Shown here piece after piece: positions 12,734-22,954 of a DNA stretch of 24,811 bases. The DNA lies in the IMG/VR virus record IMGVR_UViG_3300030090_004153, positions 5,034 to 29,844 of that record. The stretch is one strand, 5' to 3'. Within the stretch, counting starts at the first letter, position 1; every line of letters begins with the position of its first letter. The notes under the pieces are model-generated. The model ran no database searches. It was given only the letters and a program-made list of their open reading frames with translations, and was not told the origin of the DNA. A program made the position numbers and the translations under genes. This DNA is from a virus.

Positions 12734-15700
12734 TGCCAAAACGTAAACGAAAAATGTACTATCACACAGGTGGAGATACTGGGAATATTCAGCAACATAT
12801 TGAAGATCATAATAGGTTCGGTAATTTAGCTAATATCCGACAAGAATCAGCAACTACCCTTGCCCAGATGGGGCCAGAGAGTCACTTTCTAACACAAAAT
12901 ATAGCAGGTCAACCACTAAATGCCGCGGTACAAAACTATATTCAAGATGTATTTACAACTCATGCAATCAATTTAACTAAAACCCCAGAACAACGAATGT
13001 TAGATACATTTGCTTCAGATCTCCTCACAACTGGGGTTCAGGGTAGTATGGCTGAACAATTACCTGCCGAAGCTATAAGTCCGAATATTCCTCCGGGTGT
13101 CGGTACTACATTTGGCCCTGCTGAAATGCAACGATTATTCGGCGCACCTAATCTGCAGGATGATGCTCCAGTAAAAGATAAACCATGGGAATTACCGCCT
13201 GTTCTTTCGAATATTAATATTGATGATATGCAAGACGATGGTGCTCCACGTATTCCAGTTACTTATGGTAAGGAGTCTAGAGAACAACCATCTTCACCAA
13301 TAATTGTCGATGGCCCAAGTGCTATGAAAAATGTTGTTGGAGCAGGTACAGTACCCGATCCAGATGAACCGCAAGGGGAAATAGTAGGTGATGTTGTCGG
13401 AACAACACTTAGTATTGAAGTTGCCGAAGACATCATGCGTGAGGCATATCTACTAGATATATTCGATGGCAAGGCTAATTATGATGCGGCTGCCAGTGTG
13501 AATGGCCTGATGAGTGCTATAAAAAATCGTATATCAATGCAAGAAGATCCTACTCTCCTTGATGCTCGAAACGAACCAGCATATGTATTTTCATTAAATG
13601 CTGATGGTTTGAAAGAAGATCTTGAAAGTCTAATGGGAACTGGTAGTAAAGAATACAATAAAATGCTTGGGTTATTATCCACAGCCAGTCTTACAGAAAA
13701 ATTTGGTAGTAAGAATAATCCAACTGTAGTTGCAAGTTTTCCTTCACAGATACGAAAAGTACAAAAACCCGAACAAAATCTAGCGTCGTTGCTGAATGAA
13801 ATACACAATAATATTGATATTAACGAAAATCTGGACTTAAAAATAAAGTGGCGACAATTTACGGAGGACTTAGAAAACAAGTTAAAAAGTACATATAACG
13901 ATGATCATACCTATGCGATTAAAGATGACCGTACCGGATACCTTACGGTAGTAGCAAAAAATAATCCTTTGGCAGAAGATACGGTTGTAGGTAATTTTAG
14001 AATGCCTACTGCAGATACACCGTATACTTTCTTTGAAACAGGTAAAGTACCTGAACCAAAAAGAGATGAACCTGCAACTATAGGGAAAACTTATATTGCT
14101 CAAGGTAAAGACCCTATCCTATGGGATCCTTCTACTCAAGGAAATCCACCAGACGGATATTTCCCAATAACAGATGCTAATACGATGGGCTGGTTAGATA
14201 AGCCAGCAGCCTTTAAAGCCCCAGATTATCGAACATTTGTTAAAAGGACTGATCCAAATGATGTCATAACAATTGATATAAATGATGAAGATGCAGAACT
14301 TCCAGAGGGGTATATTTCAACAGCTAATGCTGAAGTACTTGGGTTGTTCGATGATAAAAAATATAAATACACACTCCCAAATGGTGAGGTCGTTGAAGTA
14401 AGTGCTGGTGAGTTAGCTACTCTAACAGGTGTAACTCCAGCTCAACAAGCAACTATTGATCACAATAATGCACTGCTAGAAGAAACTGCTAATCAAAATG
14501 ATCTAACAAATGCCTATCGTAATACAAAGATGGCAGCAGATAATGCATTTAGACAAGCAGAACTTGCGGAGTCTCAAGGTCAATTCGACCGGTCATTAGC
14601 CTTGCAAGCATTTGGACAACAGAACCAAGCTGAAGCTACACGTATTAATGCTCAGTTACAATTGAGCCAACAAAATATTCAACGTCTAGCCCAAATAACG
14701 GACGCACTTTCAAAGCCATCTGATGCCGTTGCGGCTTCATTTGCACTTACAGGTCAACAATCTCCAATGGGAATATTTACCCAAGCAGATGCAATCAATC
14801 CATATATTGCAGACATGATGGATCAACGTAGTGCAATTGAGGCATTTGGCTCTGGATTCCAAGCTGAAGATTTTTTAGCTGGACGGGGTAAACGACAAGA
14901 TCCGCAATCACAAGATCCGGGCAGACAATATGGACATGATGAAGAGGTACATAGTTGGAATACGGATACCGGAACGTATATAACTTATGGAAGTGGTGAA
15001 ACTAAATTTTTCCCAAAATCTGAATCATTATCTGACTCATCATCTGCTGATGGTACGAATGGTACTGACATGATGAAGGAACATGGTGGGCACTCTTTTG
15101 GTAATCCGATAATCGTAGGAGATTCTTCAGATGATAAAGAAAATCAAGAGCTTGTTATGTCATTCGGTAATGCGCCTATGGTGGTGTTGCCGCTAAATGA
15201 ACGACAACAAAAAATCATGGCTGATGCTAATCGTAATATTCCAAGAGCTGAAAATGGATATCCTCATCCGAGTGAAGTTCCTGAGCGTAATGAGGGAGGA
15301 GAGTATATACGAATTGATCCCGTAACTGGTTTGCCAGGGCCTACCGGAGATATCGATTGGAGTAAAGTAGACTCCGGCCCAGTTACTACAGCTCCGCGTA
15401 CTACATATAGTACTCGTGATTACGGTATAGGTGGACAACCTATGAATCAAGGTACTATTAGTGCGCAACAAGCTGCATTCGCCCCAATGGGTAGACGAGA
15501 TGCAATGGGTAATCCGGGGTTAGCTGGGTTTGAAGATCTATATCCATTAACTCAAGGAATGATTCAACAACGCAGTGATTTATTAACATCTCCGCGAGTT
15601 AGACGAGTACTACAAGGTACAGCGGGTGAAGGTACATTCAGACAAATGCCTACGCAAATGCCATTTGCATTACCAACTCCCGGATTTTTACGAAACTTAA

Positions 15701-15828
15701 GTAGTACTGAACGAGACTTTTTGAAGTCTAATTTAGCTACTCGCAATATATTCTTAGATGATGTTGAGACTGCAGTAGCCCAAAGATTTGGAAGAACAAA
15801 TACTCGAACTGGACGTAGAAGGTTTTAA
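12733..15828 (+). CDS. Large structural-type protein, 1031 aa
   Basis: I do not recognise a family. The sequence is Asn/Gln/Asp-rich and low in cysteine. It has a basic start (PKRKRKMYYHTGG), long linker-like stretches, and a helical Ala/Gln-rich segment at about residues 575-665 that should form coiled coil. Near residues 785-820 it contains EHGGHSFGNPIIVGDSS and GNAPMVVLPL. This GG..P.IVGD...E...LPL pattern is common in large phage virion proteins. Two short related segments, PPDGYFPITDANTMGWLD and LPEGYISTANAEVLGLFD (about residues 475-540), look like a degenerate internal repeat. Its place after the portal suggests a virion component that leaves the particle with the DNA. It may instead be an assembly factor. 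Confidence 0.65.
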   Translation: MPKRKRKMYYHTGGDTGNIQQHIEDHNRFGNLANIRQESATTLAQMGPESHFLTQNIAGQPLNAAVQNYIQDVFTTHAINLTKTPEQRMLDTFASDLLTTGVQGSMAEQLPAEAISPNIPPGVGTTFGPAEMQRLFGAPNLQDDAPVKDKPWELPPVLSNINIDDMQDDGAPRIPVTYGKESREQPSSPIIVDGPSAMKNVVGAGTVPDPDEPQGEIVGDVVGTTLSIEVAEDIMREAYLLDIFDGKANYDAAASVNGLMSAIKNRISMQEDPTLLDARNEPAYVFSLNADGLKEDLESLMGTGSKEYNKMLGLLSTASLTEKFGSKNNPTVVASFPSQIRKVQKPEQNLASLLNEIHNNIDINENLDLKIKWRQFTEDLENKLKSTYNDDHTYAIKDDRTGYLTVVAKNNPLAEDTVVGNFRMPTADTPYTFFETGKVPEPKRDEPATIGKTYIAQGKDPILWDPSTQGNPPDGYFPITDANTMGWLDKPAAFKAPDYRTFVKRTDPNDVITIDINDEDAELPEGYISTANAEVLGLFDDKKYKYTLPNGEVVEVSAGELATLTGVTPAQQATIDHNNALLEETANQNDLTNAYRNTKMAADNAFRQAELAESQGQFDRSLALQAFGQQNQAEATRINAQLQLSQQNIQRLAQITDALSKPSDAVAASFALTGQQSPMGIFTQADAINPYIADMMDQRSAIEAFGSGFQAEDFLAGRGKRQDPQSQDPGRQYGHDEEVHSWNTDTGTYITYGSGETKFFPKSESLSDSSSADGTNGTDMMKEHGGHSFGNPIIVGDSSDDKENQELVMSFGNAPMVVLPLNERQQKIMADANRNIPRAENGYPHPSEVPERNEGGEYIRIDPVTGLPGPTGDIDWSKVDSGPVTTAPRTTYSTRDYGIGGQPMNQGTISAQQAAFAPMGRRDAMGNPGLAGFEDLYPLTQGMIQQRSDLLTSPRVRRVLQGTAGEGTFRQMPTQMPFALPTPGFLRNLSSTERDFLKSNLATRNIFLDDVETAVAQRFGRTNTRTGRRRF

Positions 15829-15831
15829 TTA

Positions 15832-18800
15832 ATGTCATTTTTCCTGCCCTCTGAACCAAAGAAACAATTCATACGAAGTGCTAGAACTCCCGCAGCTTCA
15901 CCTAATGTGTTCTTACCAAAAACCGTATATGGTACTCCAAAAGAAGCTCGACTTATTGAACAAGGTCTAGACCCAAATGCACGTATGGCATTACAAAAAC
16001 AATTAGAAGATCGTCAACGTGCTGCAGAATTTACCGGCGAGGAAGAACGCGAAACTCGTGGTCTTATGGGGGGTGTAGAAAATGTTATGGGATTTATTCA
16101 ACCCGCTGTAGAAGGTACGAGTGCTATTGACCTTGGATTAGGAATAGTCGGAGTCGAAGGTGATCCAGCTAAAAAATACAAAGAACGACTTACTGCAGAT
16201 GATAATTGGGCTAAAGATATTGGAGTTGAAGTAATAGATGGAATACTTTCTCCATGGACATTACTTGAAGTTGGAGCTGTAGTCTTTTCGGGTGGAGGAT
16301 TAACTCCGTTAGCTTTGGCTAGTTTCGCTTCTCGTACTGCAGCTAAACAAGGTATAAAAACTGGAGTAAAACGAGCAAGTGGAAAAGGTATACGAGAATT
16401 AGCAGATAAAAATACTCGTAAAAATCTAGATGAAATTTTTAAAAGAACAGATATGGATGATGCAGATAAATTAGATGCACTCGTTCAAGTAACAATGAAA
16501 CAAAAAATTCCCAGAAAAACATATCAAGCTCTGATGAAGACAGCTAAAGTTGTTACCAGTCATGGTGCTCCGAGGAGCGTGACGGATCGCGGTAGACTTG
16601 CTACGGCTAATTATATTTTAGCTCGTAATGGAATGATTGATGCAGGTGCTGTAGGTCTGATGAAAACAGCAGAATCCGCAGATGCACCGCAAGAATTAAT
16701 TATTGGAGCAGGATTGCTGGGTGGTTTATTAGGTGCTGGTGTTGTTGCTCCTGCAGTAGCTAGATCTATACCCGAAACTAAAGGTATTCCAGGGGCCTTT
16801 CCAAAAGTTGAAAAACCAGAATTAGATATTGCAAAAACAATCAATGAAACTATTGGTCTAGAAACATATCCAGCAGGTGTTCCCGTACAATCGTCAAGAG
16901 TACGAAAACGAAAAGGTCGAGCAGACCAACTTGAAACATATTCTGTAACAACTCCAGCTCCGTTGACCTTACGTACTATAGACGATCTTGGAGCTGAACA
17001 ATCTATACAATTAACCCGCACACTTGGAACTCCTGAACAAGTATTATCTGGTCGTGGAAAAGTAGAACCGTATGAAGGTACGGCTAGTTTCTATCAGGAA
17101 CAAATGAAAACTGGTCAAAAAAGATCTGATCGTATTGGAAGTGTTTCTCCATATGCCAAAGCATTTGTAGACATTCGTATAAATCCAAAGATGATGAAAT
17201 CAGATTGGGATGTATTACCTGAAGTCGGATTCAGAGAAGCAGATAAAGACTTATTGTTGCAGGATGCTAGTCCGGGTAAAAACTTTTTTCAAGGTAGAAC
17301 TGATGAAGAAAAATTTGCCGAGTATGTGGAATATCGAAAGTTACAAGAATTACTTAAAGACGATCCGCAATTGTTTGGGGTCGGAAATTTAGATATAAAC
17401 AGTGTCGATGATATACGGCGTAGTACTATGTCAGCATGGGACTTCTTTACAGATAGAGGTAAGACATACGTTACTACAGATGGAAATTATTACTTAGAAA
17501 CGCTCAAAGGTTTGATTAATAGCGGTCGAAAAAGAGCTGACAAAATAGGATTAGAAGATGTACTTGGAAAGAAAACATGGTGGGGAGACTTTGAATCAGT
17601 AGTTTCTAGATCATGGGATCAAGTTGGTACTATTGCTCGGCAAAATGTAGAGAAAATATATACAGCTAAAAGTACATTGGGTAGTAAGTTTGACATTATG
17701 TCTGTCCCCATAGATCCGAGAAATGGGAATAGTGCTGTTCAATGGATAGCTGGATTGCGGCAGTCTGGAAAGAATATTTCATCTGGACGATATCGAATCG
17801 AAGTTCCGTTATACGATTTCCTACGTAATCCTGAAAAGTTTCGTTCGGTATTGAGCAATAACGCATCGGGTAGTTTATCAATAAATGAGTTTCAAACTTT
17901 GGCTGATGCAGCAGGTATGATGTCAGTTGCTACACGTAATATTGGCAATCTAATTCAACAAGCTGGTGGTGGAATAAATAAACTATATGATGCAGGACAT
18001 ACTTCTAAATGGGATGAAACAATCAATCTTAATTTTATACCTGAAGTCATTGATGAATTGCCTACGGATATTATTAATCCATCTCGTATAGGTGAACCGA
18101 TACAAGTTGGGAATGATGGATCAAGATTTATTGCCTATGATAAAAATCGTCCAGAAGAATTACCTCCCGGTACTAAAGTCTTAGGCGATATATGGCCATT
18201 AAAAACAGGTCGAATTTATTACAATGAAGAAATACCATTCGTAAAATCTGTCGATGAGGTAGTTGATGAAGTACCATATCAGTCTACAGAATATATTGTA
18301 AGTTTAGGTGCACGAGTACAAGACCCATTTGAGTCTGCAGTTACCTACATTGAAGATGGAACAAAAGCCTTTTGGCAACGACATGTTTCTAATGAAGCAC
18401 TTACATTAACAGATGCAGATAGTGTTTTAGCAGATGCTGTAACACAATTATTAAACTATGGTCCTCGTTCTTCGAGATGGTCAAGCCCAACAGATTTTAT
18501 ACATTTGACTCCTACTGCTGGAGATGCGGAAGCTCGATTGCAATTTGCACAGAAAATGCGTGAAATGATACAACCTAAAACTAAACATGATGCTAATAAA
18601 TTCACGCGGTGGTTTAGAAAGTTTAATGCATTAGGAATTACATTGAATACGGTAGTTGATGTTGGTGCTGGTTTTACACTGGGTGCAACTGTGTTTGGAA
18701 AAAATCCTAAAGTATGGTTCAAAGCAGTAGGCGAAGGAATAGCAGAAGTTTTCCGTAGTGCTAAAGAATCAAAAGATAATTACGATGCATTTTTACAACG

Positions 18801-21087
18801 TCCAGATGTAAAAGCTCGTCAAATGGACGGAGCAAGATTATATGAATCTACTCCTGATGCTTTAGCTAAAGATATCGGAGGAACATTACCTAAACTTTTT
18901 TATGAAAGAGGATACTTTGGTGGATCTCGTCCAGCGATTATGCGGTTCCAACAATCTTTTACGCAAACCTTGAATGAATTGCGTGTGCGTGGTTCAACTG
19001 CAGAAATTAAGTTAAAAGAAAAACGTCGGGGTACATCCTTATCTTCAGAAGAAAGATTTCAAATTCAACAAGGATGGAATAAAGTAACTGCTGCACCTGT
19101 TCAAGCACCGGGTCAAATCAGACGTGACCCTTTATTAGATATGTCTCTCGATGACTTTCAATTTGCGGCTGGATTTTTTAGATCACAACGACAAGTAATA
19201 TATGATTCACTATTGAAAGGTGGTACAGAAGCTACTGTAGCTCGAAGTGCACTAACTCAAACCATTGCAGCAGCAACTATGTTTACTCTTACTGCAAACT
19301 TATTATTGAATGAGCAAACAGGGATTGCACCTAAAAATATACAGTCCCGTATAGACCCTCTAGACTCTATTACTCCACTTGATTTGAAGGCGTTGTCTAA
19401 GGGTGAAATTCGTATGAATACTAACTTCCTAACTATAAGTACTGGTAACCAAGAGATAGATTTAGGATTCGGAATCAAGCCATTAATGAATTTATTCTTA
19501 TCAAGCACGATTAATTCAATGCTAAATGTCGGGATAAAAGATACAGAATCGGGGAAAGATCAAGTACTTGATACAGTAGGCCTTGTATTTCAAGGTATAA
19601 GCACCGGTACAGATATGAAGGGTGCTCCAGTTACGAGACTTTTAAATGATGCGATGTTCAGACGTGGATTTGATTTTCACGGAAACCCAATACACCCTTT
19701 TGTCGTAGATGTAGATCCAGATGATCCTGTCGAAGTTACTAGTTTAGGAGACTGGAGAACTATCGTTACAGGTCATCTTATGCGATTTGCTCCTATCTGG
19801 GGGGCTACAGGTTTGAATACAGCGGTTGAAGAAATAGAGTGGACAGATAAAGCGTGGCACGATCTAACACCGGTTGATTATACAAACATTGGAATGACGA
19901 CTGCATTACAAATGAGTTTAGAATTTATGGGAATGAAAGCACGCGTAAGTTCTCCAAAAGATAAATTGAATACTCTAGCTTTATTGCATCCAGAATCTTA
20001 TGGCAGTTTGATTCCACGAAAATGGGACGAGTTAACTCCAGCAGAAAAACGCGATTTTGAAGAAACATATCCAGTTGAAGTAGAAAAGTTTAAAGACTTT
20101 GAGTCCCAGAAACAATTTCCAACTAGAAAAGTTACCGGTTGGCTTGCAATTGAAGAACGTATTGCAGATGGTAAACAAGAAATGGCTGAGGCATTAGGCT
20201 ACGGTACGGTTGAAGAAGATCAAAGTATACATTTAGCCAATGGAGAAATTGTTCACAACAGATCTGGGAACTCACGTGACAAGGTAGTACTAGATTTACG
20301 AAATATACGTGCACGAATGTATCGAGAAGTTGATAAATTACGTACCGAATACGGATTAAATTTGAATCCCGGTAGTAATGGTTCTAGATTACAGAATCAT
20401 ATTAGAAATGCATATGACCAAGCTACTCAAATATCCGGTGCAATCGACTTCGAGCTTTTAGATATACATATGGCACAAATCGAAAATCAAATAGATACTG
20501 GTTTTTATAATACTGATCCAAATGATCCAAATGAAACTCTCCGTATGTGGTCAGTATATGAAGATGTCGCACCACCTAATACAGATATTATATTTGTAGA
20601 TCAAATGATTGAAAGCCAACGAATCTTATCTAATGTTGGATGGTATGCCGCATATGATGAAGGTGCGAAAAAGTTTGGTAGTCAGTTTGCACAAATAGGT
20701 ATGGCTGGTGAGGCGGTACAAAACTATACGTCACTCAAAAAAGAATTGGAGTTAGTAGAATCAAGTTTACAAAATATTCAAATAAATGCAATGAATAATA
20801 TAGGTACTATACCTAATAAAAGCGTAATTGAAGATCACGAAAAACGTATAAGTGATTTGAATAAAATCATTAGACAAGTTGATGACTACGTAAATAAAAA
20901 ACGTGATGCAATGGTAGCACGTGGCAATATGTATAAAGTTGTAGCTACAGTAGAAAAACGTAGTGTTATTGATGGACGAAAGATAAAAGAACAATATACC
21001 GGATTAGATGTTATAGAAGCTATGATTTACTTAGGTAAAAGAAAAAAACCTGCATATGTAGATAGTAGTCAAGTTAAGTTTGGTTAG
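15832..21087 (+). CDS. Giant virion-type protein, 1751 aa (possible internal or ejection protein)
   Basis: This is one intact frame of 5.3 kb. Hydrophobic, glycine-rich, membrane-compatible segments occur near residues 139-175 (SPWTLLEVGAVVFSGGG), 287-310 (LIIGAGLLGGLLGAGVV), 931-955 (LGITLNTVVDVGAGF) and 1138-1163 (QTIAAATMFTLTANLLLN). The C-terminus has a coiled coil at about 1633-1700. The region around 930-1250 recalls the helical domains of large polyvalent phage proteins, by style only. Proteins of this size with several amphipathic segments are known in podoviruses as internal virion proteins that form a channel across the host envelope. No lytic transglycosylase, protease or polymerase motif was seen. 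It starts four bases after the previous stop, so the two large genes form a unit. Confidence 0.65.
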   Translation: MSFFLPSEPKKQFIRSARTPAASPNVFLPKTVYGTPKEARLIEQGLDPNARMALQKQLEDRQRAAEFTGEEERETRGLMGGVENVMGFIQPAVEGTSAIDLGLGIVGVEGDPAKKYKERLTADDNWAKDIGVEVIDGILSPWTLLEVGAVVFSGGGLTPLALASFASRTAAKQGIKTGVKRASGKGIRELADKNTRKNLDEIFKRTDMDDADKLDALVQVTMKQKIPRKTYQALMKTAKVVTSHGAPRSVTDRGRLATANYILARNGMIDAGAVGLMKTAESADAPQELIIGAGLLGGLLGAGVVAPAVARSIPETKGIPGAFPKVEKPELDIAKTINETIGLETYPAGVPVQSSRVRKRKGRADQLETYSVTTPAPLTLRTIDDLGAEQSIQLTRTLGTPEQVLSGRGKVEPYEGTASFYQEQMKTGQKRSDRIGSVSPYAKAFVDIRINPKMMKSDWDVLPEVGFREADKDLLLQDASPGKNFFQGRTDEEKFAEYVEYRKLQELLKDDPQLFGVGNLDINSVDDIRRSTMSAWDFFTDRGKTYVTTDGNYYLETLKGLINSGRKRADKIGLEDVLGKKTWWGDFESVVSRSWDQVGTIARQNVEKIYTAKSTLGSKFDIMSVPIDPRNGNSAVQWIAGLRQSGKNISSGRYRIEVPLYDFLRNPEKFRSVLSNNASGSLSINEFQTLADAAGMMSVATRNIGNLIQQAGGGINKLYDAGHTSKWDETINLNFIPEVIDELPTDIINPSRIGEPIQVGNDGSRFIAYDKNRPEELPPGTKVLGDIWPLKTGRIYYNEEIPFVKSVDEVVDEVPYQSTEYIVSLGARVQDPFESAVTYIEDGTKAFWQRHVSNEALTLTDADSVLADAVTQLLNYGPRSSRWSSPTDFIHLTPTAGDAEARLQFAQKMREMIQPKTKHDANKFTRWFRKFNALGITLNTVVDVGAGFTLGATVFGKNPKVWFKAVGEGIAEVFRSAKESKDNYDAFLQRPDVKARQMDGARLYESTPDALAKDIGGTLPKLFYERGYFGGSRPAIMRFQQSFTQTLNELRVRGSTAEIKLKEKRRGTSLSSEERFQIQQGWNKVTAAPVQAPGQIRRDPLLDMSLDDFQFAAGFFRSQRQVIYDSLLKGGTEATVARSALTQTIAAATMFTLTANLLLNEQTGIAPKNIQSRIDPLDSITPLDLKALSKGEIRMNTNFLTISTGNQEIDLGFGIKPLMNLFLSSTINSMLNVGIKDTESGKDQVLDTVGLVFQGISTGTDMKGAPVTRLLNDAMFRRGFDFHGNPIHPFVVDVDPDDPVEVTSLGDWRTIVTGHLMRFAPIWGATGLNTAVEEIEWTDKAWHDLTPVDYTNIGMTTALQMSLEFMGMKARVSSPKDKLNTLALLHPESYGSLIPRKWDELTPAEKRDFEETYPVEVEKFKDFESQKQFPTRKVTGWLAIEERIADGKQEMAEALGYGTVEEDQSIHLANGEIVHNRSGNSRDKVVLDLRNIRARMYREVDKLRTEYGLNLNPGSNGSRLQNHIRNAYDQATQISGAIDFELLDIHMAQIENQIDTGFYNTDPNDPNETLRMWSVYEDVAPPNTDIIFVDQMIESQRILSNVGWYAAYDEGAKKFGSQFAQIGMAGEAVQNYTSLKKELELVESSLQNIQINAMNNIGTIPNKSVIEDHEKRISDLNKIIRQVDDYVNKKRDAMVARGNMYKVVATVEKRSVIDGRKIKEQYTGLDVIEAMIYLGKRKKPAYVDSSQVKFG

Positions 21088-21213
21088 TATTTTGTTATAT
21101 CTTAGTATACAAACATCACCATGATATGTTAGTATCTCAATATATATAGAAAAGTCTCCCTATGGGCAGACAATAGTAACTCGCATTTAATGTGCCAGTT
21201 TGGAGTGTATATT
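21088..21213 (+). promoter_or_regulatory. AT-rich gap with a hairpin before the scaffold gene
   Basis: This is the only sizeable gap in the late operon. GTCTCCC (21154-21160) and GGG-C-AGAC (21164-21171) form a seven-pair stem with one bulged C. No T-run follows, and no convincing sigma70 promoter was found. It may be an RNA processing or promoter site that lets scaffold and capsid be made in larger amounts. Confidence 0.35.
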
Positions 21214-22026
21214 ATGTCAGATACAGAAATTCTTGATGCACCGGCAGACGATGAATCTTTCACACCTCCCGAAGTTGAAACAGAATTAGCTGAAATTAGT
21301 CTTGAAGATGTGATTAGTAGATTGGAACAACAAGATAGTCGTCTACAAGGTGTTGATAATATGCAACATACTGTATCTAGCCAACTAGGGCGGATACAAA
21401 ATTTGCAATCAGCCGTAGATAAGTTATCGAATAATAATGCAACCGAAGATTTACGCTTGCAGGTTCAACAACTGTCCGACAATTTTGATGTGATATCTGA
21501 AGCTCTAACAGATTTAATACCTGAAGAAGCTCAGATGGCTATGCGGAATAAACAACTTGAAAATCGTTTAAATGCAATAGAACAAAATGCTAGTACACAA
21601 CCAATAGAAGAAGATCAGCAAACACCTGATGCTCAAACAGCTGCACAAATTGCCTTATGGCAAGAAGCAAGTGAAGAAGCACAGAGAATAGTACGTGAAA
21701 TGGGATATGACCCAAGTGCTGATGTACCACCAGAGGTTTACCAAGATGGGGTACGTGCTGCAAATGGCTCACCGATGAAGGCTATTCAATATGTAGAAAA
21801 TTGGGCTAAGGATAATTTAAGCGAAGATAATGCTGCATCTCGGTTAGCCGAGACAAAGCGAGCAGCTGGTAGAGGTGCACCACCACGTGCTGGTTCTACA
21901 CCTGCAGTAGATGATTTAGTAAATCGGGTAGCTAATTCTCCTGGTGGACTAAAAGATTTATCTGCAGATGATCGAGCGCGTGTAATGGATCATCTAGGCC
22001 CTGCTCTCAGGCAACTAAGAAGATAG
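21214..22026 (+). CDS. Scaffold-like protein, 270 aa
   Basis: I use the ATG at 21214 (MSDTEILDAP), which has GGAG upstream; the ATG at 21190 has no ribosome binding site. The protein is very acidic at its start. From about residue 30 to 135 it is a long coiled-coil candidate (VISRLEQQDSRL, LRLQVQQLSDNF, LENRLNAIEQ), and it ends in a more basic part with DDRARVMDHLGPALRQLRR. An acidic coiled-coil protein with a basic C-terminus located directly before the capsid gene is the typical look of a scaffold, which guides procapsid assembly and then leaves. The sequence itself shows no specific family. Confidence 0.7.
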   Translation: MSDTEILDAPADDESFTPPEVETELAEISLEDVISRLEQQDSRLQGVDNMQHTVSSQLGRIQNLQSAVDKLSNNNATEDLRLQVQQLSDNFDVISEALTDLIPEEAQMAMRNKQLENRLNAIEQNASTQPIEEDQQTPDAQTAAQIALWQEASEEAQRIVREMGYDPSADVPPEVYQDGVRAANGSPMKAIQYVENWAKDNLSEDNAASRLAETKRAAGRGAPPRAGSTPAVDDLVNRVANSPGGLKDLSADDRARVMDHLGPALRQLRR

Positions 22027-22036
22027 GAGTTTACTA

Positions 22037-22936
22037 GTGGCGACCACTGGAAATACTACTACCAGCAATCTGTCAGATAGCCTTCCAACTATTATTGCAT
22101 CCGCACGTATCGTTCGTGAATACGAAGGTACAATGACGAGTGACTCTGTTGTTGATAAGGTAACTCTCGATGAGAATACTGGTACGATTTGGAACGAAGT
22201 CCGGTTAGATAAACTAACGGCACAGGGTGTCAGCGAAACAACAATGCTAGACAACCCACAACAAATGTCAGACTCGCTATTGAGCCTTACACCTACAGTT
22301 GCAGGTATACAAACCATTGTAACTGACCGGGTATATCGCCGATTGTCGAGTAATGTTCTAGCTCAAATTGGAGTACTAGGACAAAACGCACTGCAACGTA
22401 AAAAGGATAAAGATGGTCTAACTCAATTAGATTCATTCTCTACTTCTTTATGTGGTGCTGGTGCAACTCTTACTGTAGGACATATTTCTGCAGGTCAGAG
22501 TAGAATCTTTGGTAATACAACTGAGCCTGCTCCTCCGGGGAATGTCTCAGTAGTGCTACACCCTTTCCAACTAAAAGATATTCAGGATCAATTAACAGTA
22601 GGTATTACAACTACTGCTTCTAATGGTGCTGGTTCTGTAGATGGATTGACTGCGGAAATGGTTCGCAATGGCTTCAGTGGACAATTGTTTAATGCAAATG
22701 TTTTCACTGATGGCAACATCTCAATTGATAGCTCGGACGACGCTAAAGGCGCAATCTTCCACCAGATGGCAATCATCTTGGTAGAGGGCCATGCACCTAA
22801 AGCTGAAAACCGACGTAGGCCAGATATTGGTGGTGGTGCAGAAGAAATATTCTTGTATGACGAATTTATTTTCGGTGAACGCCGAGATGAATGGGGATAC
22901 GAGCTTTATTCTGACGCAACCGCACCAACATCATAG
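22037..22936 (+). CDS. Major capsid protein (HK97-type fold)
   Basis: The start is GTG at 22037 with AGGAG eight bases upstream. The 299-residue product has the features of phage capsid proteins: a Thr/Ser-rich N-arm, then ASARIVREYEGTM, a long helix with IVTDRVYRRLSSNVLAQIGVLGQNALQRKKD, a central strand region with VVLHPFQLKDIQDQL, and a late FHQMAIILVEGHAP and DEFIFGERRDEWGYELYSDA. The HPFQ..DIQ and the WGYEL ending are typical of capsid proteins of this class in podovirus- and siphovirus-like phages. It follows the scaffold gene by 10 bases. No protease domain is fused to it. Confidence 0.85.
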   Translation: MATTGNTTTSNLSDSLPTIIASARIVREYEGTMTSDSVVDKVTLDENTGTIWNEVRLDKLTAQGVSETTMLDNPQQMSDSLLSLTPTVAGIQTIVTDRVYRRLSSNVLAQIGVLGQNALQRKKDKDGLTQLDSFSTSLCGAGATLTVGHISAGQSRIFGNTTEPAPPGNVSVVLHPFQLKDIQDQLTVGITTTASNGAGSVDGLTAEMVRNGFSGQLFNANVFTDGNISIDSSDDAKGAIFHQMAIILVEGHAPKAENRRRPDIGGGAEEIFLYDEFIFGERRDEWGYELYSDATAPTS

Positions 22937-22954
22937 TAGGGAAGGATATAAATT

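Noticed and set aside
15193-15471. Minus-strand frames under the large late genes (for example 13479-13880, 15193-15471, 16611-17021)
   Set aside because: These are shadows of long plus-strand genes with good start signals and coherent proteins.
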